Assembly: GCF_039542905.1 (NCBI RefSeq)
Contig: NZ_BAABIS010000001.1
Span: 3,100,001-3,164,000 of the forward strand
Reading direction: 5' to 3'
DNA from: Kitasatospora terrestris
Lineage (GTDB): Bacteria > Actinomycetota > Actinomycetes > Streptomycetales > Streptomycetaceae
DNA length: 64,000 bases
The translations under genes were made by a program, and so were the position numbers. A model generated the notes under the pieces. That model searched no databases. It worked only from the letters and a program-made list of their open reading frames with translations, and was not told the origin of the DNA. Shown here piece after piece: positions 17,801 to 26,230 of this stretch (the first letter of the stretch is position 1; every line of letters starts with the position of its first letter).

Positions 17801-17830
17801 CGGGCCGGCCACCCGGGGGTGACCGGCCCG
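17801..17830 (-). terminator. Terminator downstream of the chitinase gene
   Basis: A 30-nt hairpin: outer stem CGGGCCGG/CCGGCCCG and inner stem CACCC/GGGTG with single mismatched bases between them. It is 39 bp after the chitinase stop. A short triple repeat of GCGGTCGT lies just beside it (about 17844-17864). Confidence 0.75.
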
Positions 17831-17868
17831 CTGCGTACGGTCATGCGGTCGTGCGGTCGTGCGGTGGA

Positions 17869-19530
17869 TCAGCCGAAGTAGGCGTCGAAGTTCTTGGAGA
17901 ACTCGCGGCTGCCCTGGTAGCTGTCCCAGTTGACGGACCAGGTCATCAGGCCGCGCAGGTTGGGCTGGGCACCGGCCTTCGGTGCGCCGTAGGTGCCGCA
18001 GTTGGTGGCCTTGGTGAGGCAGTCGAGCGCCTTGTTGACCTCGGCGGGGGCGACGTAGCCGTTGCCGGCGTAGCTGTTGGCGGGCATGCCGATCGCGACC
18101 TGGCTCGGGGCGAGGGCGGGGAACACGTTGGCGGTGTTGCCGGCGACCGGGAAGCCCTTGAGGAGCATGTCGGTCATCGCGATGTGGAAGTCGGCGCTGC
18201 CCATCGAGTGGTACTGGTTGTCCAGGCCCATGATCGAGCCGGAGTTGTAGTCCTGGACGTGCAGCAGGGTGAGGTCGTTCCGCATGGCGTGGATGACCGG
18301 CAGGTAGGCGCCGGCGCGCGGGTCCTGGCCGCCCCACGGCCCGGAGCCGTAGTACTGGTAGCCGAGCTGGACGAAGAAGGTCTCCGGGGCCATGGTCAGC
18401 ACGAAGTTCTGGCCGTACTTGGCCTTGAGGGTCTTCAGTGCGGAGATCAGGTTGACCACGACGGGGGTGGTCGGGTTCTTGAAGTCGTTGTCGCCGGTGG
18501 CGAGCGACAGCGAGTGGCCCTCGAAGTCGATGTCGAGGCCGTTCAGGCCCCACTTGTCGATGATCGCGGAGACCGAGGAGACGAAGGCGTCGCGGGCGGC
18601 GGTGGTGGTGAGCTGGACCTGGCCGTTCTGGCCGCCGATCGAGATCAGGACCTTCTTGCCCTGGGCCTGCTTGGCCTGGATGGCGGCCTTGAAGTCGGCG
18701 TCGGACTCGACGGTCGGGCACTCGGTGGCCGGGCAGCGGTTGAACCGGATGTCGCCGGAGGTGACCGAGGTCGGCTCGCCGAAGGACAGGTTGATCACGT
18801 CCCAGGAGGCCGGGACGTCGGCCATCCGCACGTAGCCGGCGCCGTTGGCGAAGCTGGCGTGCAGGTAGCCGACCAGGGCGTGGGTGGGCAGTCCGCCGCC
18901 GGGCGGGGCGGTCGGCGAGGACGAGGTGGACGGCGAGGCGCTGGTGGAGGCGGACGCCGAGGTGGACGGGGAGGCGGAGGGCGACGGCGACGAGGAGGTG
19001 CCGGACGGGGACGGGGAGGCGGTGGGCGCGCCGGGGCCGTCCAGCGAGACGTCGTCCGCGTAGTAGGTGCCCTGGCCGTACCAGCCGTGGGTGAAGACGG
19101 TGGCGCTGGTCTGGCTCGCGCCGGTGGTGAAGCTGACGGAGAGCTTCTGGTACGCGCCACCGGTGCTGGGCGTCCAGGTGGAGGTGCCGCCGTTGACGCC
19201 GAGGTACACGTACGCGCCCTTGACCCAGGAGCTGAGCGTGTACGTGGTGTTGGGGGCGACCGTGACGGTCTGGGTGCACTGGGCGCTGTCGCTCGCCGAG
19301 GCGGCGCCGGCCAGCGCGTAAGTGCCGGTGCGGGCCTGTCCGGTGACCACGCTTCCGGTGGATCCGGTGCAGCTCCAGGGGCCGAGCTGGCCGCTCTCGA
19401 AGCCGCCGTTGACCAGGAACTCGCCGGCGGAGGCCGCGGGGGCCAGGCCGAAGCTGAGCGCGACGGCACCGGCGGCCGCGACGGCCCAGGCGGTACCGGC
19501 GGCGACCAGCCGCTTTCGGGGAGTAGGCAT
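17869..19530 (-). CDS. Secreted GH18 chitinase with N-terminal carbohydrate-binding domain
   Basis: A 553-residue exported enzyme. Residues 1-35 are a Sec signal peptide ending in ASA. About 36-168 form a jelly-roll carbohydrate-binding module (EFLVNGGFESGQLGPWSC, typical of the CenC/CBM4-9 clan). About 170-222 are a Ser/Pro/Thr linker. The GH18 barrel (about 223-553) has GGQNG on strand 3 and the catalytic DxDxE as DIDFE at 333-337 (acid Glu337). It should hydrolyse chitin outside the cell with retention of configuration. It is transcribed alone, with a terminator after it and a DasR-like site 98 bp upstream of the ATG, which fits induction by N-acetylglucosamine signals. Confidence 0.97.
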   Translation of the reverse strand: MPTPRKRLVAAGTAWAVAAAGAVALSFGLAPAASAGEFLVNGGFESGQLGPWSCTGSTGSVVTGQARTGTYALAGAASASDSAQCTQTVTVAPNTTYTLSSWVKGAYVYLGVNGGTSTWTPSTGGAYQKLSVSFTTGASQTSATVFTHGWYGQGTYYADDVSLDGPGAPTASPSPSGTSSSPSPSASPSTSASASTSASPSTSSSPTAPPGGGLPTHALVGYLHASFANGAGYVRMADVPASWDVINLSFGEPTSVTSGDIRFNRCPATECPTVESDADFKAAIQAKQAQGKKVLISIGGQNGQVQLTTTAARDAFVSSVSAIIDKWGLNGLDIDFEGHSLSLATGDNDFKNPTTPVVVNLISALKTLKAKYGQNFVLTMAPETFFVQLGYQYYGSGPWGGQDPRAGAYLPVIHAMRNDLTLLHVQDYNSGSIMGLDNQYHSMGSADFHIAMTDMLLKGFPVAGNTANVFPALAPSQVAIGMPANSYAGNGYVAPAEVNKALDCLTKATNCGTYGAPKAGAQPNLRGLMTWSVNWDSYQGSREFSKNFDAYFG

Positions 19531-19627
19531 TGTGGGGATGCTCCTGCCTCGATCAGGTGTGGGGGACGTCCAGGGCCAGGTGGGGTCGGCCGAGGGGCGC
19601 GCCGCCGCACACCGGCACGCTCCCTCA

Positions 19628-19643
19628 ATTGGACTGGACCAAT
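19628..19643. promoter_or_regulatory. Candidate DasR site (dre) in the chitinase promoter
   Basis: ATTGGACTGGACCAAT; its reverse complement ATTGGTCCAGTCCAAT matches 12 of 16 positions of the DasR consensus ACTGGTCTAGACCACT, including the TGGTC half. It lies 98 bp upstream of the chitinase ATG and 141 bp upstream of the divergent tricorn start. Confidence 0.5.
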
Positions 19644-19783
19644 GAAGCGAATCCGCGACCGGATGTCAATGGAACCGGCTCGGAAGCGACTTGGCCCGAC
19701 CCCCGCCGCCGCCCTCCGCCGGAGCCCTCCCGGCGGACCGCGCCCCGGTTGCCCGGCGCTGCGGCAGACCGAACCATGGAGAG

Positions 19784-22700
19784 GTGCCCGGATACCTGCG
19801 CCACCCCCACCTGCGCGGCGGCCTGCTCGCCTTCACCGCCGAGGACGACGTCTGGGCCGCGCCCCTGTCACCCGACGGCACCGTCGGCCGGGCCTGGCGG
19901 ATCAGCTGCGACCGCACCCGGGTCGGCAACCCCCGGCTCTCCCCGGACGGCACCACCGTCGCCTGGACCAGCTGGGCCGCCCTCACCCCCGAGGTGTTCA
20001 CCGCCCCGGTGGAGGGCGGCGAGTCGGCCCGGCTGAGCTTCTGGGGCAGCCAGGACACCCGGGTGCGCGGCTGGCTGCCGAACGGCGAGGTGCTGGCCGT
20101 CACCTCGTACCACGAACCCTTCGCCCACTACACCTGGGCCTGGGAGCTGCCCCCGGACGGCGCGCCGGCCCGCCGGATGCCCTGGGGCCCGGTCGCCGAC
20201 GCCCAGGTCGGCGCCGAGCACACCGTGCTGCTCACCGCCGCCGCCCCGCACGAGCCCGCCGCCTGGAAGCGCTACCGGGGCGGCGCCACCGGCCGGCTCT
20301 GGCTGGACCGCACCCAGCTGCTGCCCGGCCTGCCCGGCCACCTCGCCTCCCCCATGCCGGTCGGCGGACGGGTCGCCTTCCTCTCCGACCACGAGGGCGT
20401 CGGCAACCTCTACTCGGTGGCCCTGGACGGCACCGACCTGCGCCGGCACACCGACCACGCCGCGTACTACGCCCGCGAGGCGTCCTCGGACGGCACCCGG
20501 ATCGTCTACCAGCACGCCGGCGACCTGTGGCTGCTGGACGACCTGGACGCCCCCGCGCCGCGCCGCCTGGACGTCCCGCTCGGCGGCTCCCGGGCCGGCC
20601 GCCGCCCCTACCAGGTCTCCGCCGCCAACAACGTCAAGGACCTCGCCTGCGACGCCACCGGCCGAGCGGGCGTGGTCAACGTCCGCGGCAGCCTCTACTG
20701 GCTCACCCACCGCGAGGGACCGGCCCGGGTGCTCGCCGACACGCCCGGCGTGCGCTGCCGGCTGCCCACCGTGCTCGGCTGGAGCGGCCAGGTCGCCTGG
20801 GTGACCGACGCCGAGGGCGAGGACGCCGTCGAGATCGCCCCGCTGCCCGCCCGCGACGGCGGCGAGACCCCGCCCCGCCGGATCGCCGCCGGCCGCCTCG
20901 GCCGGGTCCTGGAACTCACCTCCTCCCCCGACGGCACCCTGCTGGCGGTCGCCTGCTCCGACGGCCGGCTGCTGCTGGTCCGCACCGCCGACGGGGAGGT
21001 GACCCCGCTCGCCGCGTCCCCGTACGGGCCGGTCTCCAGCCCCGCCTTCTCCCCCGACGCGCAGTGGGTGGTCTGGTCCCAGCCGGTGGCCGGGCGCTCG
21101 CTGCGCGCCATCCAGCTCGCCCGGGTCGACACCCCCGAGCGGGCGATCAACGTCACCGACGGCCGCTTCGAGGACGAGCACCCGGTCTTCACCCGGGACG
21201 GCCGGTTCCTGGTCTTCCTCTCCTGGCGCGGCTTCGACCCGGTGCACGACGTGCACACCGGCGACCTCTCCTTCCCGCTCGGCTGCCGCCCCTACCTGGT
21301 GCCGCTCGCCGCCGACACCCCCTCCCCGTTCGCCGCCCCCGTGGAGGGCCGGCCGCCGGTCGGCCTCGACCCGGAGGAGGCGACCGGCGACGGCACCGTC
21401 CGGGTCGACGAGACCGGCCTCACCCGGCGGCTGGTCCCCTTCCCGGTGATCGCCTCCAAGTACTCCGCCACCGCGGCCGTGCGCGGCGGCGTGATCTGGC
21501 TGCGCTGGCCGATCTCCGGCGCCCTCGGCCAGACCTTCGCCAACCCCGAGGAGACCTCCGGGCGGCCCGCACTGGAGTACTTCGACCTGGCCCGCGGCAA
21601 ACGCACCACCCTGGTCGACCAGTTGGACGGCTTCGCGGTCTCCGGCGACGGCTCGGCGATCTCCGTCTTCTCCGCCGGCACGCTCAAGCTCCACCCGCTC
21701 GCCGCCCCGGGCTCACCGCTGCCGGTCGACCTGCGGCGGATCACCCACACCGTCCACCCGCCCGCCGAGTGGCGCCAGTCCTACCACGAGGCCGCGCGGA
21801 TCGTCCGCGACCAGTTCTGGGACGCCGACATGTGCGGCCTGGACTGGCCGAGCCTCGTCGACCAGTACGCCCCGCTGCTCGACCGGATCGCCTCCCCCGA
21901 CGACTTCGCCGACCTGCTCCGCGAACTCCTCGGCGAACTCGGCACCTCGCACGCCTACGTCACGCCCTCCCGGCGCGGCGAGGGCCCGGCCCTCGCCCAG
22001 CAGCCGCTCGGCCTGCTCGGCGCCGGCGCCCACCGCGACCCCGACGGCCGGTGGCTGGTCGACCGGGTGCTGCCCGGCGAGTCCTCCGACCCGCGCGCCC
22101 GCGCCCCGCTGGCCGGGTACGGCATCCAGGACGGCGACGAGCTGCTCGCCGTCGACGGCCGGCCGCTCGACCCGGTCCGCGGGCCGCTGCCGCTGCTCGC
22201 CGGGACGGGCGGCACCACCGTCGAACTGACCCTGCGCCGCGGCGACGCCCTGCGGCGGATCGCGGTGACCCCGCTGACCGACGAACGGCCGATCCGGTAC
22301 CAGGACTGGGTGGCCAAACGGCGCAAACTGGTCCGCGAGTTCAGCAACGGGACGTGCGGCTACCTGCACATCCCCGACCTGGGCGGCTCCGGGTGGGCGC
22401 AGTTCAACCGCGACCTGCGGCGCGAACTCGACCGGCCGGCGCTGGTGCTCGACGTCCGGGGCAACGCCGGCGGGAACGTCTCCGAGCTGGTCCTGGAGAA
22501 GCTCGCCCGACGCGTCCTGGCCTGGGACTTCACCCGCGGACGGCAGCCCGTGCGGTGGCCGCGCGACGCGCCGCGCGGCCCCGTGGTGGCCCTCGCCGAC
22601 CACGCCACCAGCTCGGACGGGGACGTGATCATCACCGCGATCAAGGAACTGAGGCTCGGCCCGGTGGTCGGCACCCGCACCTGGGGCGGCGTGGTCGGCA

Positions 22701-22987
22701 TGACCGGCCGGCACGCCCTGGGCGACGGCACCCAGATCTCCGTGCCCAAGAACGCCTCCTGGTTCACCGGCGGCATCGGCTTCACCGTCGAGAACCACGG
22801 CGTCGAACCCGACGTCGAGGTCGTCCGCACCCCGCACGACTGGGCCACCGGCGAGCACACCGAACTCCGCGCCGCGACCCGCCTCGCCCTGGAACTCCTC
22901 GCCGCCCACCCCGCGGCCGAACCCCCGCCCCGCAATGCCCCGCGGCCGGACCTCAAGCGACCGCCGCTGCCGCCACGGCCCCGATAG
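19784..22987 (+). CDS. Tricorn protease (S41 family)
   Basis: A 1067-residue protein, the length known for Streptomyces tricorn. The order is the family's: a six-bladed beta-propeller (about 1-300, LRGGLLAFTAEDDVWAAPLS), a seven-bladed propeller (about 310-650), an alpha-helical C1 domain (about 670-740), a PDZ domain (about 745-840) and the C2 catalytic domain, with DVRGNAGGNVSELV and the nucleophile serine in DHATSSDGDVI (Ser943/944). It degrades oligopeptides released by the proteasome, in the cytoplasm. The GTG at 19784 is chosen because GGAGAG lies just upstream; in-frame upstream residues are Pro/Arg-rich shadow. It stands alone, divergent from the chitinase. Confidence 0.96.
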   Translation: MPGYLRHPHLRGGLLAFTAEDDVWAAPLSPDGTVGRAWRISCDRTRVGNPRLSPDGTTVAWTSWAALTPEVFTAPVEGGESARLSFWGSQDTRVRGWLPNGEVLAVTSYHEPFAHYTWAWELPPDGAPARRMPWGPVADAQVGAEHTVLLTAAAPHEPAAWKRYRGGATGRLWLDRTQLLPGLPGHLASPMPVGGRVAFLSDHEGVGNLYSVALDGTDLRRHTDHAAYYAREASSDGTRIVYQHAGDLWLLDDLDAPAPRRLDVPLGGSRAGRRPYQVSAANNVKDLACDATGRAGVVNVRGSLYWLTHREGPARVLADTPGVRCRLPTVLGWSGQVAWVTDAEGEDAVEIAPLPARDGGETPPRRIAAGRLGRVLELTSSPDGTLLAVACSDGRLLLVRTADGEVTPLAASPYGPVSSPAFSPDAQWVVWSQPVAGRSLRAIQLARVDTPERAINVTDGRFEDEHPVFTRDGRFLVFLSWRGFDPVHDVHTGDLSFPLGCRPYLVPLAADTPSPFAAPVEGRPPVGLDPEEATGDGTVRVDETGLTRRLVPFPVIASKYSATAAVRGGVIWLRWPISGALGQTFANPEETSGRPALEYFDLARGKRTTLVDQLDGFAVSGDGSAISVFSAGTLKLHPLAAPGSPLPVDLRRITHTVHPPAEWRQSYHEAARIVRDQFWDADMCGLDWPSLVDQYAPLLDRIASPDDFADLLRELLGELGTSHAYVTPSRRGEGPALAQQPLGLLGAGAHRDPDGRWLVDRVLPGESSDPRARAPLAGYGIQDGDELLAVDGRPLDPVRGPLPLLAGTGGTTVELTLRRGDALRRIAVTPLTDERPIRYQDWVAKRRKLVREFSNGTCGYLHIPDLGGSGWAQFNRDLRRELDRPALVLDVRGNAGGNVSELVLEKLARRVLAWDFTRGRQPVRWPRDAPRGPVVALADHATSSDGDVIITAIKELRLGPVVGTRTWGGVVGMTGRHALGDGTQISVPKNASWFTGGIGFTVENHGVEPDVEVVRTPHDWATGEHTELRAATRLALELLAAHPAAEPPPRNAPRPDLKRPPLPPRPR

Positions 22988-23016
22988 GGGCTCGTGGGAG
23001 TACCCCACGAGCCCCT
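22986..23016 (+). terminator. Terminator after the tricorn gene
   Basis: A near-perfect hairpin AGGGGCTCGTGGG/CCCACGAGCCCCT with a 5-nt loop, overlapping the end of the stop codon. It also faces the end of the convergent small gene at 23031 and may be bidirectional. Confidence 0.85.
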
Positions 23017-23030
23017 GGTCGTTGCCGCTC

Positions 23031-23240
23031 TCAGTCCCAGGGATCGCCCTCGGCGGTCATGTCGCGGGCCGCCCGGAGGTCCTGCTCGGTCATGTCGGCT
23101 TCGTGTTCGGCGCTCCGGCGGGCCTTCTCGGTGGTGTCGCCGAACGCGTCGGCCGCCTCGTCGTGGGCGAGCGCCGCACGCTGGGCCGGACCGGCGTCCG
23201 CCGGCTGCGCCTTGTGGCGGAACCTGTCGAAGATGCCCAT
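23031..23240 (-). CDS. Small hydrophilic protein, unknown function
   Basis: A 69-residue acidic/basic helical protein beginning MGIFDRFRHKA and ending EGDPWD, with many Ala, Asp, Glu and Arg. The central part (RRSAEHEADMTEQDLRAARDM) is likely a helix or coiled coil. The ATG at 23238-23240 has an ideal AGGAGGAGAC in front. There is no signal or membrane segment. I do not recognise a named family. Confidence 0.8.
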   Translation of the reverse strand: MGIFDRFRHKAQPADAGPAQRAALAHDEAADAFGDTTEKARRSAEHEADMTEQDLRAARDMTAEGDPWD

Positions 23241-23355
23241 GTCTCCTCCTCGGGTGGGCCGCCCCCTTCCCGACCAACATGTCACCGGCACCCGGTCGCC
23301 GCACCCCGGCCCGTCACCCGTCCGGCGGATCCCGGCCCGGACTTGGCCGGAACGG

Positions 23356-23395
23356 CCACATGCCCTGTGGCAGGCGGAAAGGGGTCGTAGGTCCC
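23356..23395. promoter_or_regulatory. Possible redox/hypoxia operators upstream of adhE
   Basis: Two symmetrical elements lie 105-145 bp before the adhE start. CCACA-TGCCC-TGTGG (23356-23370) is a perfect 5-bp inverted repeat. GGGTCGTAGGTCCC (23382-23395; reverse GGGACCTACGACCC) resembles the DosR/DevR box core GGGAC-N4-GTCCC with one mismatch. DevR homologues control hypoxia genes in actinobacteria. The match is suggestive only. Confidence 0.3.
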
Positions 23396-23499
23396 GTGTC
23401 CGAGCCGCCGAAGGCCCGTAGCCGCCTCATCACCCGCCGACGGAGGGTGGATCCGTCAGCAGATGGACCCACCGCCGCAGATCTCCGAGGTGAGCGAGC

Positions 23500-26118
23500 A
23501 TGGCAACCGAGCAAGCCGCGTCCGCCGAAACCGCCGTCGACGCCCTGGTGCAGAACGGGCTGAAGGCGCTGCAGGAGTACCACGGGTTCACCCAGGAGAA
23601 GGTCGACCACATCGTCAGGAAGGCGTCGCTGGCGGCACTGGCCGCGCACACCCGGCTGGCGCGGCTCGCGGTGGAGGAGACCGGCCGGGGCGTGTTCGAG
23701 GACAAGGCGGTGAAGAACGTCTTCGCCTGCGAGCACGTGACCCACTCGATGGCGCGGATGCGGACGGTCGGCGTGGTCCGCCGGGACGAGATCGACGGGA
23801 TCGTGGAGATCGCCGAGCCGGTCGGCGTGGTCGCGGGGGTCACCCCGGTCACCAACCCCACCTCGACCACCGTCTTCAAGGCGCTGATCGCGCTGAAGAC
23901 CCGCAACCCGATCGTCTTCGGCTTCCATCCGGCCGCGCAGCGCTGCTCCGTCGAGGCGGCCCGGATCGTCCGGGACGCGGCGATCGCGGCGGGCGCGCCG
24001 GCGCACTGCGTGCAGTGGATCGACCGGCCGTCGATGGAGGCGACCGGCGCGCTGATGAACCACCCGGGGGTGGCGACGATCCTGGCGACCGGCGGCAACG
24101 CGATGGTGCGGGCGGCGTACAGCTGCGGGAAGCCGGCGCTGGGGGTGGGGGCGGGCAACGTCCCGGCGTACATCGAGAAGAGCGCCGACCTGCGGCGGGC
24201 GGTCAACGACGTGGTGCTCTCCAAGTCCTTCGACCACGGCATGGTCTGCGCCTCCGAGCAGGCGGTGATCCTGGACCAGGAGATCTACGAGCCCGCTCTC
24301 GCCGAGTTCCGGAAGCTGAAGGCGTACCTGGCCTCGCCCGCCGAGAAGGCGATGCTGGAGCGGTACGTCTTCGGGGTCGGCGAGGAGCGCAACTGCGCGG
24401 GGGCGGAGCTGAACGCGGCCGTGGTCGGGCAGTCGCCGGTGCGGATCGCCGAGGCGGCGGGCTTCGAGGTCCCGGCGGACACCTCGATCATCCTGGCCGA
24501 GGTCGGGTCCGTCGGTGAGGACGAGCCGCTCACCCGGGAGAAGCTCTGCCCGGTGCTGGCCGTGCTGAAGGCGGAGAGCCGGTCCGGGGGGTTGCGGCTG
24601 GCGACGCGGATGGTGGAGTTCCACGGCCTGGGCCACTCGGCCGCCGTGCACACCGAGGACGCGGCGTTCGCCGAGGAGTTCGGGCACGCGGTGAAGGCGT
24701 GCCGGGTGATCTGGAACGCGCCGAGCTCGCAGGGCGGCATCGGCGACGTCTACAACGCCTTCATGCCCTCGCTCACGCTGGGCTGCGGCAGCTACGGCCA
24801 CAACTCGGTGTCGGGCAACGTGTCGGCGCTGAACCTGCTCAACATCAAGCGGATCGGGCGGCGCAACACCAACATGCAGTGGTTCAAGGTCCCGCCGAAG
24901 ATCTTCTTCGAGCGCAACTCGATCAAGTACCTGGCGGACATGCGCGGTGTCCGGAAGGTCGTGGTCGTGACCGACCGGACGATGGTGGAGATCGGCCACC
25001 TGGAGCGGGTCCGCTCGATGCTGCTGCGGCGCGCCGAGCCGGTGGAGACCCGGGTGATCGACTTCGTGGAGCCCAACCCGTCGATCGAGACGGTGGAGAA
25101 GGGCGCGGAGCTGATGCGCGACTTCCGGCCGGACACCATCATCGCGCTGGGCGGCGGTTCGCCGATGGACGCCGCCAAGGTGATGTGGCTGATGTACGAA
25201 CACCCGGAGGTGGAGTTCGCGGACCTGAAGGAGAAGTTCTTCGACATCCGCAAGCGCGCCTTCGCCTTCCCGGACCTGGGCGAGAAGGCCAAGCTGGTGT
25301 GCATCCCGACCACTTCGGGGACCGGCAGCGAGGTCACCCCGTTCGCGGTGATCACGGACACCGGGAGCGGCCAGAAGTACCCGCTGGCGGACTACGCGCT
25401 CACCCCGTCCGTCGCCATCGTCGACCCGGCGCTGACCACCGACCTGCCGAAGACGGTGACCGCGGACTCCGGCTTCGACGCGCTGACCCACTGCATCGAG
25501 ACCTACGTGTCGGTCTACGCCAACGACTTCACCGACGGGCTGGCGCTCCAGGGAATCCGGCTGGTCTTCGAGAACCTGGAGCGGGCCGTGGCCGAGGGCC
25601 CCGACAACCCGGTGGCGCGGGAGAAGATGCACAACGCCGGCACCATCGCGGGCATGGCGTTCGGCTCGGCGTTCCTGGGCGTGGTGCACGCGATGGCGCA
25701 CACCCTGGGCGCGACCTTCCACGTGGCGCACGGGCGCACCAACGCGCTGCTGCTGCCGCACGTGATCCGGTACAACGGCGCGGCGCCGACCAAGGTGACC
25801 AGTTGGCCGAAGTACCGGACGTACGTGGCACCGGAGCGCTTCCAGCAGATCGCCCGGATGCTCGGTCTGCCGGCCGACAGCCCGGAGCAGGGCGTGGAGT
25901 CGCTGGCCCGGGCGGTGGAGGAGCTGCGCGACCGGGTGGGGATCCCGCGCTCCTTCAAGGAGGCGGGCGTGGACGAGGCGGCGTTCCTGGCGGCACTGCC
26001 GCAGCAGGCGATGAACGCGTACGAGGACCAGTGCGCGCCGGCCAACCCGCGGATGCCGATGCTCGACGACATGCAGCAGCTGATGCGCCAGGCGTACTAC
26101 GGCGACCAGGCCGCCTGA
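23500..26118 (+). CDS. adhE: Bifunctional acetaldehyde-CoA/alcohol dehydrogenase
   Basis: An 872-residue fusion reducing acetyl-CoA to acetaldehyde and then to ethanol with NADH. The N-terminal acylating aldehyde dehydrogenase (about 1-440) has the catalytic Cys250 in [11 protein letters not shown]. The C-terminal iron alcohol dehydrogenase (about 450-872) has [13 protein letters not shown] for NADH and the iron-binding [21 protein letters not shown]. The length and both active sites match E. coli AdhE. The ATG follows GAGGTGAGCGAGC. Its neighbour pflB, 112 bp downstream, supplies acetyl-CoA, so together they form the pyruvate-to-ethanol route and re-oxidise NADH when respiration is limited. 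AdhE of this class often forms filaments (spirosomes). Confidence 0.97.
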   Translation: MATEQAASAETAVDALVQNGLKALQEYHGFTQEKVDHIVRKASLAALAAHTRLARLAVEETGRGVFEDKAVKNVFACEHVTHSMARMRTVGVVRRDEIDGIVEIAEPVGVVAGVTPVTNPTSTTVFKALIALKTRNPIVFGFHPAAQRCSVEAARIVRDAAIAAGAPAHCVQWIDRPSMEATGALMNHPGVATILATGGNAMVRAAYSCGKPALGVGAGNVPAYIEKSADLRRAVNDVVLSKSFDHGMVCASEQAVILDQEIYEPALAEFRKLKAYLASPAEKAMLERYVFGVGEERNCAGAELNAAVVGQSPVRIAEAAGFEVPADTSIILAEVGSVGEDEPLTREKLCPVLAVLKAESRSGGLRLATRMVEFHGLGHSAAVHTEDAAFAEEFGHAVKACRVIWNAPSSQGGIGDVYNAFMPSLTLGCGSYGHNSVSGNVSALNLLNIKRIGRRNTNMQWFKVPPKIFFERNSIKYLADMRGVRKVVVVTDRTMVEIGHLERVRSMLLRRAEPVETRVIDFVEPNPSIETVEKGAELMRDFRPDTIIALGGGSPMDAAKVMWLMYEHPEVEFADLKEKFFDIRKRAFAFPDLGEKAKLVCIPTTSGTGSEVTPFAVITDTGSGQKYPLADYALTPSVAIVDPALTTDLPKTVTADSGFDALTHCIETYVSVYANDFTDGLALQGIRLVFENLERAVAEGPDNPVAREKMHNAGTIAGMAFGSAFLGVVHAMAHTLGATFHVAHGRTNALLLPHVIRYNGAAPTKVTSWPKYRTYVAPERFQQIARMLGLPADSPEQGVESLARAVEELRDRVGIPRSFKEAGVDEAAFLAALPQQAMNAYEDQCAPANPRMPMLDDMQQLMRQAYYGDQAA

Positions 26119-26127
26119 CCCGGAGAA

Positions 26128-26145
26128 CGGGGACCGAGGTCCCCG
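26128..26145 (+). terminator. Short hairpin after adhE
   Basis: CGGGGACC-GA-GGTCCCCG, an 8-bp stem with a minimal loop, 10 bp after the adhE stop and 31 bp before the Rex site. It could weaken read-through into pflB. Confidence 0.45.
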
Positions 26146-26175
26146 CAGCAGAGGACTTTTCGAGCCCGTGCGACC

Positions 26176-26193
26176 TTGTGAACGGATTCACAA
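26176..26193. promoter_or_regulatory. Rex operator upstream of pflB
   Basis: TTGTGAACGGATTCACAA is a perfect 7-bp inverted repeat around 4 bp and matches the Streptomyces Rex consensus TGTGAACNNNTTCACA at every defined position. Rex binds such sites and releases them when NADH/NAD+ rises. It ends 37 bp before the pflB ATG. The same sequence also fits a CRP-type TGTGA-N6-TCACA, but the TTGTGAA arms and the fermentative target favour Rex. Confidence 0.85.
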
Positions 26194-26230
26194 TGGACAG
26201 GGCGGGCAACCGAGGCGGGAGTTGAGGACC

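Noticed and set aside
26176..26193. The same palindrome read as a CRP site
   Set aside because: It does fit TGTGA-N6-TCACA, but the complete TTGTGAA arms, the Streptomyces Rex consensus and the fermentative target make Rex the better reading. CRP cannot be excluded from sequence alone.
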